Below are positions 8,126 through 15,643 of a stretch of DNA of 18,030 nucleotides, in pieces. The translations under genes were made by a program, and so were the position numbers. Source of the stretch: Bacteroidales bacterium Bact_07. Its GTDB lineage: Bacteria; Bacteroidota; Bacteroidia; Bacteroidales; Tenuifilaceae. The stretch spans positions 1-18,030 of the forward strand of contig LUYY01000055.1 of NCBI GenBank assembly GCA_001603415.1. The letters run 5' to 3'. The notes beneath the pieces are model-generated. The model ran no database searches, had not been told where the DNA came from, and worked only from the letters and a program-made list of their open reading frames with translations. Within the stretch, counting starts at the first letter, position 1, and each line of letters opens with the position of its first letter.

Positions 8126-9466
8126 ATGAATATTATTGTTGTTGGTGCAGGCGAGGTAGGAACGCACTTGGCCAAAATGTTAGCCAAGGAGTACCACGAT
8201 GTTACTGTGATTGACCCCGATGAGGAGATGCTTAGCCATGTAACAGCCAGCGCCGATGTACTCACCATACAGGGTTCAGCAACATCGATTAAGGTTCTCA
8301 AGGAGGCCAACATTAAAAAAGCCGATTTGTTTATTGCCGTAGCCCATTCCGAGGAAACCAACATTGTTTCGGCAACCCTTGCCAAAAAACTTGGCGCCAA
8401 AAAGGTAATTGCCCGAATTGATAAGTGGGAATACCTACAGCCCAACAACAAGGAGATTTTCCTGAACCTAGGCATCGACTCTCTAATCTACCCCGAAAGG
8501 TTGGCTGCTAGGGAAATTATCACCCTGCTTGGGCAAACCAGCTCAACCGAGTTTGTCGATTTCTCGGGAGGTAAACTCTCTCTAATTGTATTCAAGCTCG
8601 AGGAAGATTCGCCGGTTGTTGACTACACCTTGCTTCAGGCAACCAAAAACACCCAAAATCTCGATTACCGGGCTGTCGCCATATCGCGCGAAGGCGAAAC
8701 CATTATTCCCCGTGGCAACGACCAGTTCAAGGTCAACGACCTTGTTTACGTAATTGCCAACCAAAACGGGATTAAGGATATGCTGGAGTATTCCGGCAAA
8801 AAGAATATTGATGTAAACAACCTTATGATTTTGGGCGGAAGCCGAATTGCCATTCACCTTGCCACCGAGTTGGAGCGGTCAATGAACGTTAAAATCATAG
8901 AGGTTGATCCCGAAAAAAGTGAAAAGTTGGCAGCCCAGTTCAAGAATGCCCTTGTAATTAATGGCGATGGACGCGATACCGACCTGTTAATTGAGGAAGG
9001 TTTACAGTACATGGATGCCTTTGTTGCCGTTACCGGTAATTCCGAAACCAATATCCTATCGTGTATCATAGCTAAACGAATGGGCGTTAAAAAGACCATT
9101 GCCGAGATTGAAAATATCAACTATATCCGTTTAGCCGAAAGTATTGGAGTTGACACCGTGATAAACAAGAAGATGATAACGGCCAGCCGTATCTTCCGCT
9201 ATACCATGAGCACCGATGTATCAACCATCAAGTGCCTTACCGGTTCCGATGCCGAGGTGCTTGAGTTTATTGTTAAACCCGGAGCCCCCATTACCAAAGG
9301 CAAACTTAAAGATATTGGTTTCCCAAAAGATGCTATTGTTGGTGGAGTGGTTCGGGGCGACAATGCTTTTATAGCCAAAGGCGATACCGAGATTAAACCC
9401 TATGACCGCGTGGTGGTATTTGCCCTACCAACTGCTATCAATAAGGTTGGTAAATACTTTAACTAA
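8126..9466 (+). CDS. trkA: TrkA, cytoplasmic NAD-binding subunit of the Trk potassium uptake system
   Basis: A 446-residue protein with the duplicated TrkA arrangement: Rossmann domain 1 opens with MNIIVVGAGEVGTHLA (GxGxxG at about 7-12) and has the NAD-ribose-binding acid at the end of strand 2 (VTVIDPD). A TrkA_C domain lies at about 140-220. Rossmann domain 2 opens with LMILGGSRIAIHLA at about 232-245, followed by VKIIEVDPEKS. A second TrkA_C domain lies at about 370-446. TrkA gates the membrane channel TrkH in response to nucleotides. The usual partner trkH is not beside it: downstream is a convergent histidine kinase whose end overlaps the trkA end by 8 bp. Length is normal for the family (E. 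coli TrkA is about 458). TACTTTGC at 8095-8102, shortly before the start, resembles a -7 element but is one base short of the consensus. Confidence 0.93.
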   Translation: MNIIVVGAGEVGTHLAKMLAKEYHDVTVIDPDEEMLSHVTASADVLTIQGSATSIKVLKEANIKKADLFIAVAHSEETNIVSATLAKKLGAKKVIARIDKWEYLQPNNKEIFLNLGIDSLIYPERLAAREIITLLGQTSSTEFVDFSGGKLSLIVFKLEEDSPVVDYTLLQATKNTQNLDYRAVAISREGETIIPRGNDQFKVNDLVYVIANQNGIKDMLEYSGKKNIDVNNLMILGGSRIAIHLATELERSMNVKIIEVDPEKSEKLAAQFKNALVINGDGRDTDLLIEEGLQYMDAFVAVTGNSETNILSCIIAKRMGVKKTIAEIENINYIRLAESIGVDTVINKKMITASRIFRYTMSTDVSTIKCLTGSDAEVLEFIVKPGAPITKGKLKDIGFPKDAIVGGVVRGDNAFIAKGDTEIKPYDRVVVFALPTAINKVGKYFN

Positions 9467-11390
9467 ACATTGGAAGGCTTACTATGAACGAACTCCCTTT
9501 TTGGAATTCGCTGGCTACTCTAATGTTTCCGCCCAGGTCGGTTACCAGTTGATTACAGATTATTAAACCTAAACCGCTACCGTGCTCATTCATAGTGCCC
9601 GGCTGCGACAAGGTCTCAAGGGAATTAAATAATCTATCGCTTATTTCACGGGGCATGCCAACTCCATAATCGGTAACGGTAATTTCTATTTGATTCCCCT
9701 TAGGAAATGCGTAAATATCTACCCTACTACCAGGGTTTGAAAATTTTATTGCATTCGATATTAAATTCCTTATTACAGTGCTTAAAATATCGGCATCGGA
9801 ATTAATCGTTAATCCGGGCTCAACCCTGTTGTTTAATGCAACACTTTTGATTTCGGCCGCAGGCTTTTGGGTAAAAATAACCCTATCAACAAATTCTTTT
9901 AAATCGATATTGTTTTTTCGGATTGTGATCTGTTTTCCCTGCGATTTAATCCAACTAAGCACATTCTCAAGCAAATCGTTGGTGGCAAAACCTAAGGCGT
10001 ATAACCGTCGCGAAAGTTCTATCAGCTCATCGTCGCCAATGGCAAGGCTTTTCTCTTTAACCATATGGGCAATGGTTACAATTGATGTTAGCTGATTCTT
10101 AAGGTCGTGGGTTAATATGGAGAAAAATCTATCCTTTGAGATATTAAGCTTATTAATCTCATCACGTTGGGCCTGTAACAACCTTACATCTTTTGATCGT
10201 TTTAGGTAAAAATAGATAGCAAGCCCAACAATCAATACAAGAAGTATAATAATTGCAACATAGAGTTTAATAATGTTACGTTGAAAGTTTAACCGCTCAG
10301 CCAGAGCTTTCTCTCGTTCTTTCTGAAGATTAATTGTTTCCTCGTACTTCAAAGCCTCAGTTAGCTGCGTTAATCGTTCAACATATTGGCTCAAAGCTAT
10401 GCTATCGTTCAATACCACAGCCTGATTGCTATGGTAGTATGCCTTTTCGAACTGTTTTTTTTGTGCAAAAGCTAAGGCTAAGCCGTTATGGCAATCGCGC
10501 GATACCGTTAGGTTATTAAAACTCTCATTATTCCTTAAACTTTTTTCAAAGCAAAGTATTGCATCGTCGTACTTGTGTAACTTATTGTATAGTTGACCCT
10601 TGTAAAAGTTTGCAATGGCAATTCCTTGCAAATCGTTTTTGGGCGAATACAAATCAATTGCAGTTTGAATGCTTTGCAAGCTTTTTTCGTACTGTCCCAA
10701 TAGCAACTCAATGGAACCTATATTAAGGTACGATGTTGCAACACCCTGATTATATCCGATTTTTTGCCTCAATTCCAATGAATGATTAAAGCATTTAAGG
10801 GCAGAGTCGAGCTCATTTTTATTCTTGTAAATGGTTCCCATTATGTTGTAAATGTATGCCAGGGTATAATCGTCGCTAACCTTTTCTGCATACTCCATTG
10901 CCCGCTTGCCAAACTCAACTGCTCGGTTGTATAGTCCAAGCCGATTGTACAAGTCGGCAAGGTTATTATACTGAAAAGCCAGGTATTTATCAAAACCATT
11001 AGTTCGTGAAATTTCTAAACCATTGAAGTAACATTCCAATGCCTGTGCGTATCGTCCCTTGTTGCGGTAGGCTATTCCTAACCGGTTGTAGGAATCGGAC
11101 AATTCCATTTGTAGGTTCAACGATTTTGCAAGCGAAACAGCCATTTGGCCGTACTCAATGGCCTTATCGGGATCGCTATTCCTGTTTTCCCAGCACAAAA
11201 GCTTTAGGGTAACCACCTTTATTGAATCGTCCGGTCTATCGAGAACCTTAGCCAACGCTTCGAGCGACGATGGTTTTACACCCCCTAATATGTCATCCTG
11301 TGCGGTAATGAAAATGGGCGTGTAAAATGAAAAAATCAATAAAAACGAAAGGTTTATAGATATCGCCTTAAACATACAATGGGCATTCAT
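9459..11390 (-). CDS. TPR-repeat sensor histidine kinase
   Basis: A 643-residue orphan sensor kinase. A signal peptide covers about residues 6-31 (from MFKAISINLSFLLIFSFY to ITAQ). Translation may begin at the ATG at 11390 or at Met6 (11375); both keep the signal. Residues about 50-340 are periplasmic TPR helices (for example LADLYNRLGLYNRAVEFGKRA). A membrane helix lies at about 372-393, then a coiled linker, then HisKA with FFSILTHDLKNQ and the phosphoacceptor His428. The HATPase domain shows the N box NLISNAIKFSN (about 540-550), DYGVGMP and GSGLGLIICNQL near the end. There is no receiver and no response regulator next to it, so its output partner is elsewhere. The overall design (signal, TPR, one TM, cytoplasmic effector) matches the TPR-SpoIIE protein at the start of the window. 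No promoter match was found upstream. Confidence 0.9.
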   Translation of the reverse strand: MNAHCMFKAISINLSFLLIFSFYTPIFITAQDDILGGVKPSSLEALAKVLDRPDDSIKVVTLKLLCWENRNSDPDKAIEYGQMAVSLAKSLNLQMELSDSYNRLGIAYRNKGRYAQALECYFNGLEISRTNGFDKYLAFQYNNLADLYNRLGLYNRAVEFGKRAMEYAEKVSDDYTLAYIYNIMGTIYKNKNELDSALKCFNHSLELRQKIGYNQGVATSYLNIGSIELLLGQYEKSLQSIQTAIDLYSPKNDLQGIAIANFYKGQLYNKLHKYDDAILCFEKSLRNNESFNNLTVSRDCHNGLALAFAQKKQFEKAYYHSNQAVVLNDSIALSQYVERLTQLTEALKYEETINLQKEREKALAERLNFQRNIIKLYVAIIILLVLIVGLAIYFYLKRSKDVRLLQAQRDEINKLNISKDRFFSILTHDLKNQLTSIVTIAHMVKEKSLAIGDDELIELSRRLYALGFATNDLLENVLSWIKSQGKQITIRKNNIDLKEFVDRVIFTQKPAAEIKSVALNNRVEPGLTINSDADILSTVIRNLISNAIKFSNPGSRVDIYAFPKGNQIEITVTDYGVGMPREISDRLFNSLETLSQPGTMNEHGSGLGLIICNQLVTDLGGNIRVASEFQKGSSFIVSLPMFS

Positions 11391-11509
11391 ACAAAAATTT
11401 TTTTAAATATACTGCAATTTTCCTGTAAAAACTAACATTGAATTCATTGGTTATTAGATTATAAAGTTTGATACTATTCGACCATTACATTGCGTTAGCA
11501 ACAATTCGA

Positions 11510-11517
11510 TATATTTG
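11510..11517 (+). promoter_or_regulatory. -7 element for the muramidase (and probably mpl)
   Basis: TATATTTG followed by C is an exact TAnnTTTG element. ATTG at 11489-11492, 17 bases upstream, is an imperfect -33 box. Transcription would start near 11522-11526, only a few bases before the ATG at 11528, so the leader would be extremely short. The element rules out the longer TTG start at 11468, whose added codons would lie upstream of the transcript. Confidence 0.55.
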
Positions 11518-11527
11518 CACCAATGCT

Positions 11528-12244
11528 ATGAAAAAGAAAAAACGAAATAATCAATGGCTTTTACCTGTTGCCCTATTCATTGGTGCTCTGGCCGTATGGA
11601 TTGTTGTACGTTTCATATCCGATCCGCATCACCGCTACCTTATTTGGGGTATTGATGTTTCGGCTCACACCGGAAAAATTGATTGGGAAAAGGTAAAAAA
11701 TCACAAGGTTGATTTTGCTTTTATCAAAGCCAGCGAGGGGGCAACCCTTAAAGATAAATCGTTTAGAGATAACGTTGAGCGAGCAAGGGAGGCGGGGATT
11801 CCTGTGGGAGCTTACCACTTTTTCAACTTTAACCGTAGGGGTATTGCTCAGGCGCAAAATTTTTTGAAGGCTATCCATGGGCTTGAATTCGACTTGCCAC
11901 CAGTTGTTGACGTGGAGGAATGGGGCAATGTAGTTCGCCGACCACGCAAGCAAATTATTGCCGACCTAGTCGATTTTGTTGAACTTGTCGAAAAAACCAC
12001 AGGGCAAAAGGTATTAATTTATACCAACAAGGACACATTTAAGTGGTACATCAGCGAAGTTTTCCCCGAAAACGACATTTGGATTTGCTCTTTTGACCAC
12101 ACCCCCGAAATTGACAAGCAATGGACTTTCTGGCAATACCATCACGAAGGGCGACTAAAAGGCGTTCAGGGGAAAGTCGATTTTAACGTATTTTACGGCA
12201 ACACCATTGAATGGAGGCAATACTTAACTAATAAGAAACGATAG
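11528..12244 (+). CDS. Membrane-anchored GH25 muramidase (lysozyme)
   Basis: A 238-residue glycoside hydrolase family 25 enzyme, which cleaves the beta-1,4 bond between N-acetylmuramic acid and N-acetylglucosamine in peptidoglycan. A basic N-terminus (MKKKKRNNQW) and one hydrophobic helix at about 11-29 without a cleavage motif suggest a signal anchor with the catalytic domain in the periplasm. The GH25 barrel begins at IWGIDVSAHTGKIDW with catalytic-site Asp43. The DxE pair on the later strand is Asp128 and Glu130 in VVDVEEWG. FIKASEGA, GAYHFF and the final WQYHHEG and VDFNVF strands are also typical. The start at 11528 is preferred to a TTG 60 bases upstream because of the -7 element at 11510-11517. 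It sits 32 bases before mpl on the same strand, consistent with an operon for cell-wall turnover. No cargo, immunity or phage genes are nearby, so a host role is more likely than phage lysis. Confidence 0.9.
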   Translation: MKKKKRNNQWLLPVALFIGALAVWIVVRFISDPHHRYLIWGIDVSAHTGKIDWEKVKNHKVDFAFIKASEGATLKDKSFRDNVERAREAGIPVGAYHFFNFNRRGIAQAQNFLKAIHGLEFDLPPVVDVEEWGNVVRRPRKQIIADLVDFVELVEKTTGQKVLIYTNKDTFKWYISEVFPENDIWICSFDHTPEIDKQWTFWQYHHEGRLKGVQGKVDFNVFYGNTIEWRQYLTNKKR

Positions 12245-12276
12245 CTACCTAACTTTAAATCAACCATACAAATTAA

Positions 12277-13638
12277 ATGCGAGTTCATTTTATAGCCATA
12301 GGCGGCAGTGCGATGCACAATCTGGCCATTGCAATGAAGCTCAAAGGTTACCACGTAACCGGTTCGGACGACGAAATTTTTGAGCCTTCGCTTACGCGTC
12401 TCAAAAACCATGGGCTTCTACCCGAATACCAGGGCTGGAACCCCAATATAATTAGCCCTGAAATAGATGCCATAGTGCTGGGTATGCATGCCCGTGCCGA
12501 TAATCCCGAATTGCTACGCGCAAAGGAACTTGGAATAAAGATTTTTTCATACCCCGAATACCTTTATGAGCAATCGAGGAATAAAACAAGAATTGTAGTT
12601 GGCGGTAGCCATGGTAAAACCACCATCACATCAATGATCATGCATGTGTTACAGCACCTTGGCTACAAGTTCGATTATATGGTTGGCGCTCAGCTAAAAG
12701 GGTTCGATAACATGGTATCGTTTTCCGATGATGCTCCCTTTGCGGTTTTCGAGGGTGATGAGTACCTCACCTCACCCATCGATCCTCGACCAAAATTTCA
12801 TGTTTATCGCCCTAATATTGCCATAATATCGGGCATTTCCTGGGATCATATCAACGTTTTCCCATCCTTTGAGATTTACCGGCAACAATTTGCCAAGTTT
12901 ATTGATTGCATTGAGCCTGAAGGCTCCATCATCTACTGCGCCGAAGACCCTGAAGTTTGTAGCGTAGTTAATTCAAACTCTCGGGGCGATATAAACAGGA
13001 TACCTTACCATACCCATCCACACGATACTTACAACGGTACATGTAGGCTTATTGATAACGGCAACTATATCTATCTTAAAATATTTGGCAAGCATAACAT
13101 GCAGAACGTTTCGGCAGCCTTGGCTGCCTGCAATGCCATTGGCATAACCAATACCCAATTCTACAATGCAATTTCATCGTTTGAGGGGGCAGCCAAACGC
13201 TTACAGCTGCTTGCACACAATTCACATACCGCCGTTTATCTCGATTTTGCCCATTCACCCTCAAAGGTTAAAGCAACCATTGAGGCTGTGAAAGAGCAGA
13301 GCCCCAGTAGGGAGTTGGTCATTTGCTTCGAGCTGCATACGTTCAGCAGCCTAACCAAGGAATTCTTGAATCAATACCACGGAACCCTAAAGGATGCCGA
13401 TATACCTTTTGTTTTCTATAATCCTCATACAGTGGCAATGAAAAAATTACCTCCAATTGAGCCAAGCGATGTAATACAAGGGTTTGGAAATCCTACACCA
13501 ACAGTATTTACCAATTCTAACGAACTTGTTAATGCCCTACGAACCCTTAACTGGAGTAACAAAAATCTTTTGATAATGACTTCCGGAAACTTTGCCGGCC
13601 TAGATTTGCAACATTTAGCTAATATGATTGTTGAGTAA
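12277..13638 (+). CDS. mpl: Mpl, UDP-N-acetylmuramate:tripeptide ligase (peptidoglycan recycling)
   Basis: A 453-residue Mur-ligase-family enzyme (E. coli Mpl is about 457). The N-terminal UDP-binding Rossmann domain opens with VHFIAIGGSAMHNLA and GYHVTGSDDE. The ATP P-loop is VVGGSHGKTTITS at about 107-119. The central domain shows FEGDEYLTSPIDPRPKF and SGISWDHINVFPSF, which align well with the DEY and DH regions of Mpl. The third Mur domain begins near GKHNMQNVSAALAAC (about 272) with AAKRLQ and DFAHSPSKVKATI. Mpl reattaches the recovered L-Ala-gamma-D-Glu-diaminopimelate tripeptide to UDP-MurNAc in the cytoplasm. The DFAHSP motif differs from the His-His-Pro of E. coli Mpl, and ELHTFSSL replaces the EPRSN-type motif; both look like lineage variants. 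The full MurC-type alternative is less likely given length and the DEYLTSPIDPR segment. It is probably co-transcribed with the muramidase upstream. Confidence 0.88.
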   Translation: MRVHFIAIGGSAMHNLAIAMKLKGYHVTGSDDEIFEPSLTRLKNHGLLPEYQGWNPNIISPEIDAIVLGMHARADNPELLRAKELGIKIFSYPEYLYEQSRNKTRIVVGGSHGKTTITSMIMHVLQHLGYKFDYMVGAQLKGFDNMVSFSDDAPFAVFEGDEYLTSPIDPRPKFHVYRPNIAIISGISWDHINVFPSFEIYRQQFAKFIDCIEPEGSIIYCAEDPEVCSVVNSNSRGDINRIPYHTHPHDTYNGTCRLIDNGNYIYLKIFGKHNMQNVSAALAACNAIGITNTQFYNAISSFEGAAKRLQLLAHNSHTAVYLDFAHSPSKVKATIEAVKEQSPSRELVICFELHTFSSLTKEFLNQYHGTLKDADIPFVFYNPHTVAMKKLPPIEPSDVIQGFGNPTPTVFTNSNELVNALRTLNWSNKNLLIMTSGNFAGLDLQHLANMIVE

Positions 13639-13663
13639 ATGAATCTCATTAACTACTAATAAA

Positions 13664-13671
13664 TATATTTG
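13664..13671 (+). promoter_or_regulatory. -7 element for the small outer-membrane protein
   Basis: TATATTTG followed by C is an exact TAnnTTTG element 22 bases before the ATG at 13694. No TTTG is found at the expected -33 position, so the match is half-supported. It would start transcription near 13677, leaving a leader of about 17 bases. Confidence 0.45.
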
Positions 13672-13693
13672 CAAAAACTTAACACCTTAAAAT

Positions 13694-14167
13694 ATGAAAA
13701 GAGTTCTTACCATTCTAACAGTACTGCTAGTTTTGATTACAGCAGCAAATGCTCAAGACTACAAAACAGGCCTTGGGTTAAGAGGTGGTTATCCCTCAGG
13801 AGTTACTGTTAAACATTTCTTCGCCAAGAAATCGGCAGTTGAAGGCATCCTATCCTTTGGCTGGGGCGGTATTGGCGTTACGGGACTATATCAACTGCAC
13901 AACCCTATACCCGATGCCCCCGGCCTAAAGTGGTACTATGGGTTTGGCGCACACTTTGCTACGGCCAATGCCGAGAAAAAGAATCCTTTTGAAAATACTT
14001 ACGGAAGCAAGCTATTCCTTGGAGCCGATGCGATTATAGGTTTAGAGTTCACATTTAAAGATGCTCCTATATGTTTAGGCCTCGATGTACTTCCAATTCT
14101 AAACATCATTGAATCACCGGGATTATGGTTTAATGCAGGTTTATCAATTCGATACACGTTTAAATAA
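13694..14167 (+). CDS. Small outer-membrane beta-barrel-like protein
   Basis: A 157-residue exported protein. The signal peptide is MKRVLTILTVLLVLITAANA, with a predicted cut before QDYKTG. The mature part is built of alternating hydrophobic and polar strands rich in Gly and aromatic residues (GLGLRGGYPSGVTVKHFF, SFGWGGIGVTGLY, WYYGFGAHFATA, KLFLGADAIIGLEFTF). It ends GLWFNAGLSIRYTFK, an aromatic-rich C-terminal strand of the kind expected for an outer-membrane barrel, though the last residue is Lys. About eight strands could fit, similar to small OmpA/OmpW-like barrels. No ligand or function is recognised. It follows mpl by 55 bases but has its own -7 element. An A/T-only 9-bp inverted repeat (14166-14187) lies just after the stop and reaches into the next promoter. 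Confidence 0.75.
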   Translation: MKRVLTILTVLLVLITAANAQDYKTGLGLRGGYPSGVTVKHFFAKKSAVEGILSFGWGGIGVTGLYQLHNPIPDAPGLKWYYGFGAHFATANAEKKNPFENTYGSKLFLGADAIIGLEFTFKDAPICLGLDVLPILNIIESPGLWFNAGLSIRYTFK

Positions 14168-14184
14168 AATTTTTTTTGAAAAAT

Positions 14185-14215
14185 TTTGTAGAAAAAAATT
14201 TATCGTTTACCTTTG
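14185..14215 (+). promoter_or_regulatory. Consensus Bacteroidota promoter for tRNA-Glu and rpsT
   Basis: TTTG at 14185-14188, a 19-base spacer and TACCTTTG at 14208-14215 match the Bacteroidota -33/-7 consensus completely. Transcription would begin near 14221, about 37 bases before the tRNA. The surrounding sequence is very A/T-rich, and a 9-bp A/T inverted repeat (14166-14174 with 14179-14187) overlaps the -33 box. This is the strongest promoter in the window, as expected for a translation unit. Confidence 0.75.
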
Positions 14216-14257
14216 CACCCGCTTTCATGAGGTAATACTCAAAGCAAAGTAAACAAT

Positions 14258-14329
14258 GGCCCGTTCGTCTAGGGGTTAGGACGTCAGGTTTTCATCCTGG
14301 TAACAGGGGTTCGATTCCCCTACGGGCTA
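14258..14329 (+). tRNA. tRNA-Glu (anticodon UUC)
   Basis: A complete cloverleaf can be drawn. Acceptor arms are GGCCCGT and ACGGGCT with discriminator A at 14329; the first pair is a G-U wobble. The D arm begins GTC. The anticodon stem is TCAGG/CCTGG around the loop TTTTCAT, giving anticodon TTC. The T arm is AGGGG/CCCCT around TTCGATT. CCA is not encoded (the next bases are CTA), so it must be added afterwards. It lies 26 bases before rpsT and shares its promoter. Confidence 0.95.
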
Positions 14330-14355
14330 CTAAACATGAAAATACTTTATTAGCG

Positions 14356-14607
14356 ATGGCAAATCATAAATCAGCAGAAAAAAGAATCAGGCAGTCGGAA
14401 ACTCGTAGGGAGCACAACCGTTACTATGCCAAAACTACTCGTAACGCATTAAAGGCTTTACGCAACACTACCGATAAGGCTGCTGCTATGGAACTTCTTC
14501 CTAAAGTATCAGCTATGCTCGATAAGTTGGCTAAACGCAACATCATTCACAAGAATAAAGCTTCTAACCTCAAGAGTTCTATTCAGAAGCACGTAAACGC
14601 TTTGTAA
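14356..14607 (+). CDS. rpsT: 30S ribosomal protein S20
   Basis: An 83-residue, strongly basic protein with the S20 signature from the start: MANHKSAEKRIRQSETRREH, then NRYYAKTTRNALKALR, and the closing KRNIIHKNKASNLKSSIQKHVN. S20 is a helical-bundle primary binder of 16S rRNA in the small subunit. Length is typical (about 83-88). It follows tRNA-Glu with only 26 bases between, so the two are very likely transcribed together and separated by tRNA 3' processing. A GC-rich hairpin terminator follows at 14632-14657. Confidence 0.97.
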   Translation: MANHKSAEKRIRQSETRREHNRYYAKTTRNALKALRNTTDKAAAMELLPKVSAMLDKLAKRNIIHKNKASNLKSSIQKHVNAL

Positions 14608-14631
14608 TAAATTATCCCACTACATACTTAT

Positions 14632-14665
14632 GGGCTGTCTCGTCAAAGGGGCAGCCCAATTTGTT
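14632..14665 (+). terminator. Intrinsic terminator after rpsT
   Basis: GGGCTGTC at 14632-14639 pairs with GGCAGCCC at 14650-14657 (eight pairs, one G-U), with a 10-base loop, extended by a flanking T-A pair. It is followed by AATTTGTTTT, a U-rich tail. It lies 24 bases after the rpsT stop and closes the tRNA-Glu/rpsT unit. Confidence 0.8.
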
Positions 14666-14729
14666 TTATCGCCTATTAAACCTTATGGTACTTTTTTGCT
14701 CCAATTGGGGAACTAATTAAGCATGTTTT

Positions 14730-15638
14730 ATGGAACATTACTACGGTGAACTTGCCGCACTCCTTACGGCTGTTTTTTGGACAGTAACTGCATTGGCATT
14801 CGAATCGGCAAGCCGAAAGGTGGGTTCACTTTCAGTAAACCTATTGAGGTTAGCAACCGCATTCGTCTTCCTTTCGGTTTTTGCGTGGATTAGCCGGGGG
14901 AAAGCATTCCCGGTTGATGCCGGAATGCATCAGTGGGTTTGGCTTTCGCTCTCAGGCCTGGTTGGGTTTGTTCTGGGCGATCTTTTCCTGTTCCAATCGT
15001 ATGTTGTTATAGGTTCAAGAATATCGATGCTGATTATGTCGTTAGCGCCACCCATGGCAGCAATTATAGGTTGGCTAACCATGGGCGAAACCCTAACGCT
15101 AAAACAAGCCATTGCCATGGCTGTGGTATTGGCTGGTATTGTGCTTGTTGTGCTGGAAAGGCAAGCGCCCGATGAAAATGGTAACGGCAAACGTGTGAGG
15201 TTCTCGTATCCAATAGCCGGTATTTTGCTGGCATTTGGAGGGGCTTTGGGACAAGCTGGAGGATTGGTGCTCAGCAAGTATGGCATGGCCGGCTATGGTG
15301 TTATCCCTTCGGTGCAAATTCGGGTTATAACCGGAATAGTTGGTTTTACCCTCTTTTTTGCCCTTTCCAACAAATGGAGGAGCCTAATTGAAGCTGTGCA
15401 AAACGGTAAAGCCATGAAAAGACTGCTGGTTGGTGCATTCTTTGGGCCTTTTCTGGGTGTTTCGTTTTCGCTTTTAGCAGTAAAACATACCTCAACAGGT
15501 GTTGCATCGGCGCTGATGTCCATTGTTCCCGTTCTAATCATCGCTCCTGCTGTAATAGTATTCAAGGAGAAAATTACTGCAAAGGAACTAATTGGAGCAA
15601 TAGTTACAGTGGTGGGTGTAGCAATATTCTTCCTTTAG
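14730..15638 (+). CDS. DMT-superfamily (EamA) permease
   Basis: A 302-residue membrane protein with ten predicted helices arranged as two EamA repeats, at about residues 5-140 and 157-301. Typical features are GELAALLTAVFWTVTALAFE at the start, VGFVLGDLFLFQSYVVIGSRISMLIMSLAPPMAAIIGWLTMGE in the first repeat, and the matching HTSTGVASALMSIVPVLIIAPAVIVFKEKITAKELIGAIVTVVGV in the second. The family exports or exchanges small metabolites such as amino acids; the substrate cannot be inferred. A charged loop (about 143-154, ERQAPDENGNGKRVR) separates the repeats. It stands alone after the rpsT terminator. No clear promoter was found. The stop is 5 bases from the stop of the convergent hybrid kinase. 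Confidence 0.88.
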   Translation: MEHYYGELAALLTAVFWTVTALAFESASRKVGSLSVNLLRLATAFVFLSVFAWISRGKAFPVDAGMHQWVWLSLSGLVGFVLGDLFLFQSYVVIGSRISMLIMSLAPPMAAIIGWLTMGETLTLKQAIAMAVVLAGIVLVVLERQAPDENGNGKRVRFSYPIAGILLAFGGALGQAGGLVLSKYGMAGYGVIPSVQIRVITGIVGFTLFFALSNKWRSLIEAVQNGKAMKRLLVGAFFGPFLGVSFSLLAVKHTSTGVASALMSIVPVLIIAPAVIVFKEKITAKELIGAIVTVVGVAIFFL

Positions 15639-15643
15639 CAATT

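Noticed and set aside
8113..8475. 120-codon open frame antisense to the start of trkA
   Set aside because: Composition and position are those of an antisense shadow of trkA; no domain is recognisable.
11468..11527. Longer start (TTG at 11468) for the muramidase
   Set aside because: The added codons overlap the -7 element at 11510-11517 and would push the signal anchor inward.
11528..12244. Muramidase as a phage lysis gene
   Set aside because: No holin, structural or integrase genes are nearby, and the gene is paired with mpl in a housekeeping setting.
14166..14187. A/T-only inverted repeat as a terminator for the outer-membrane protein gene
   Set aside because: The stem has no G-C pairs and would be too weak; it lies in a general A/T-rich promoter region.
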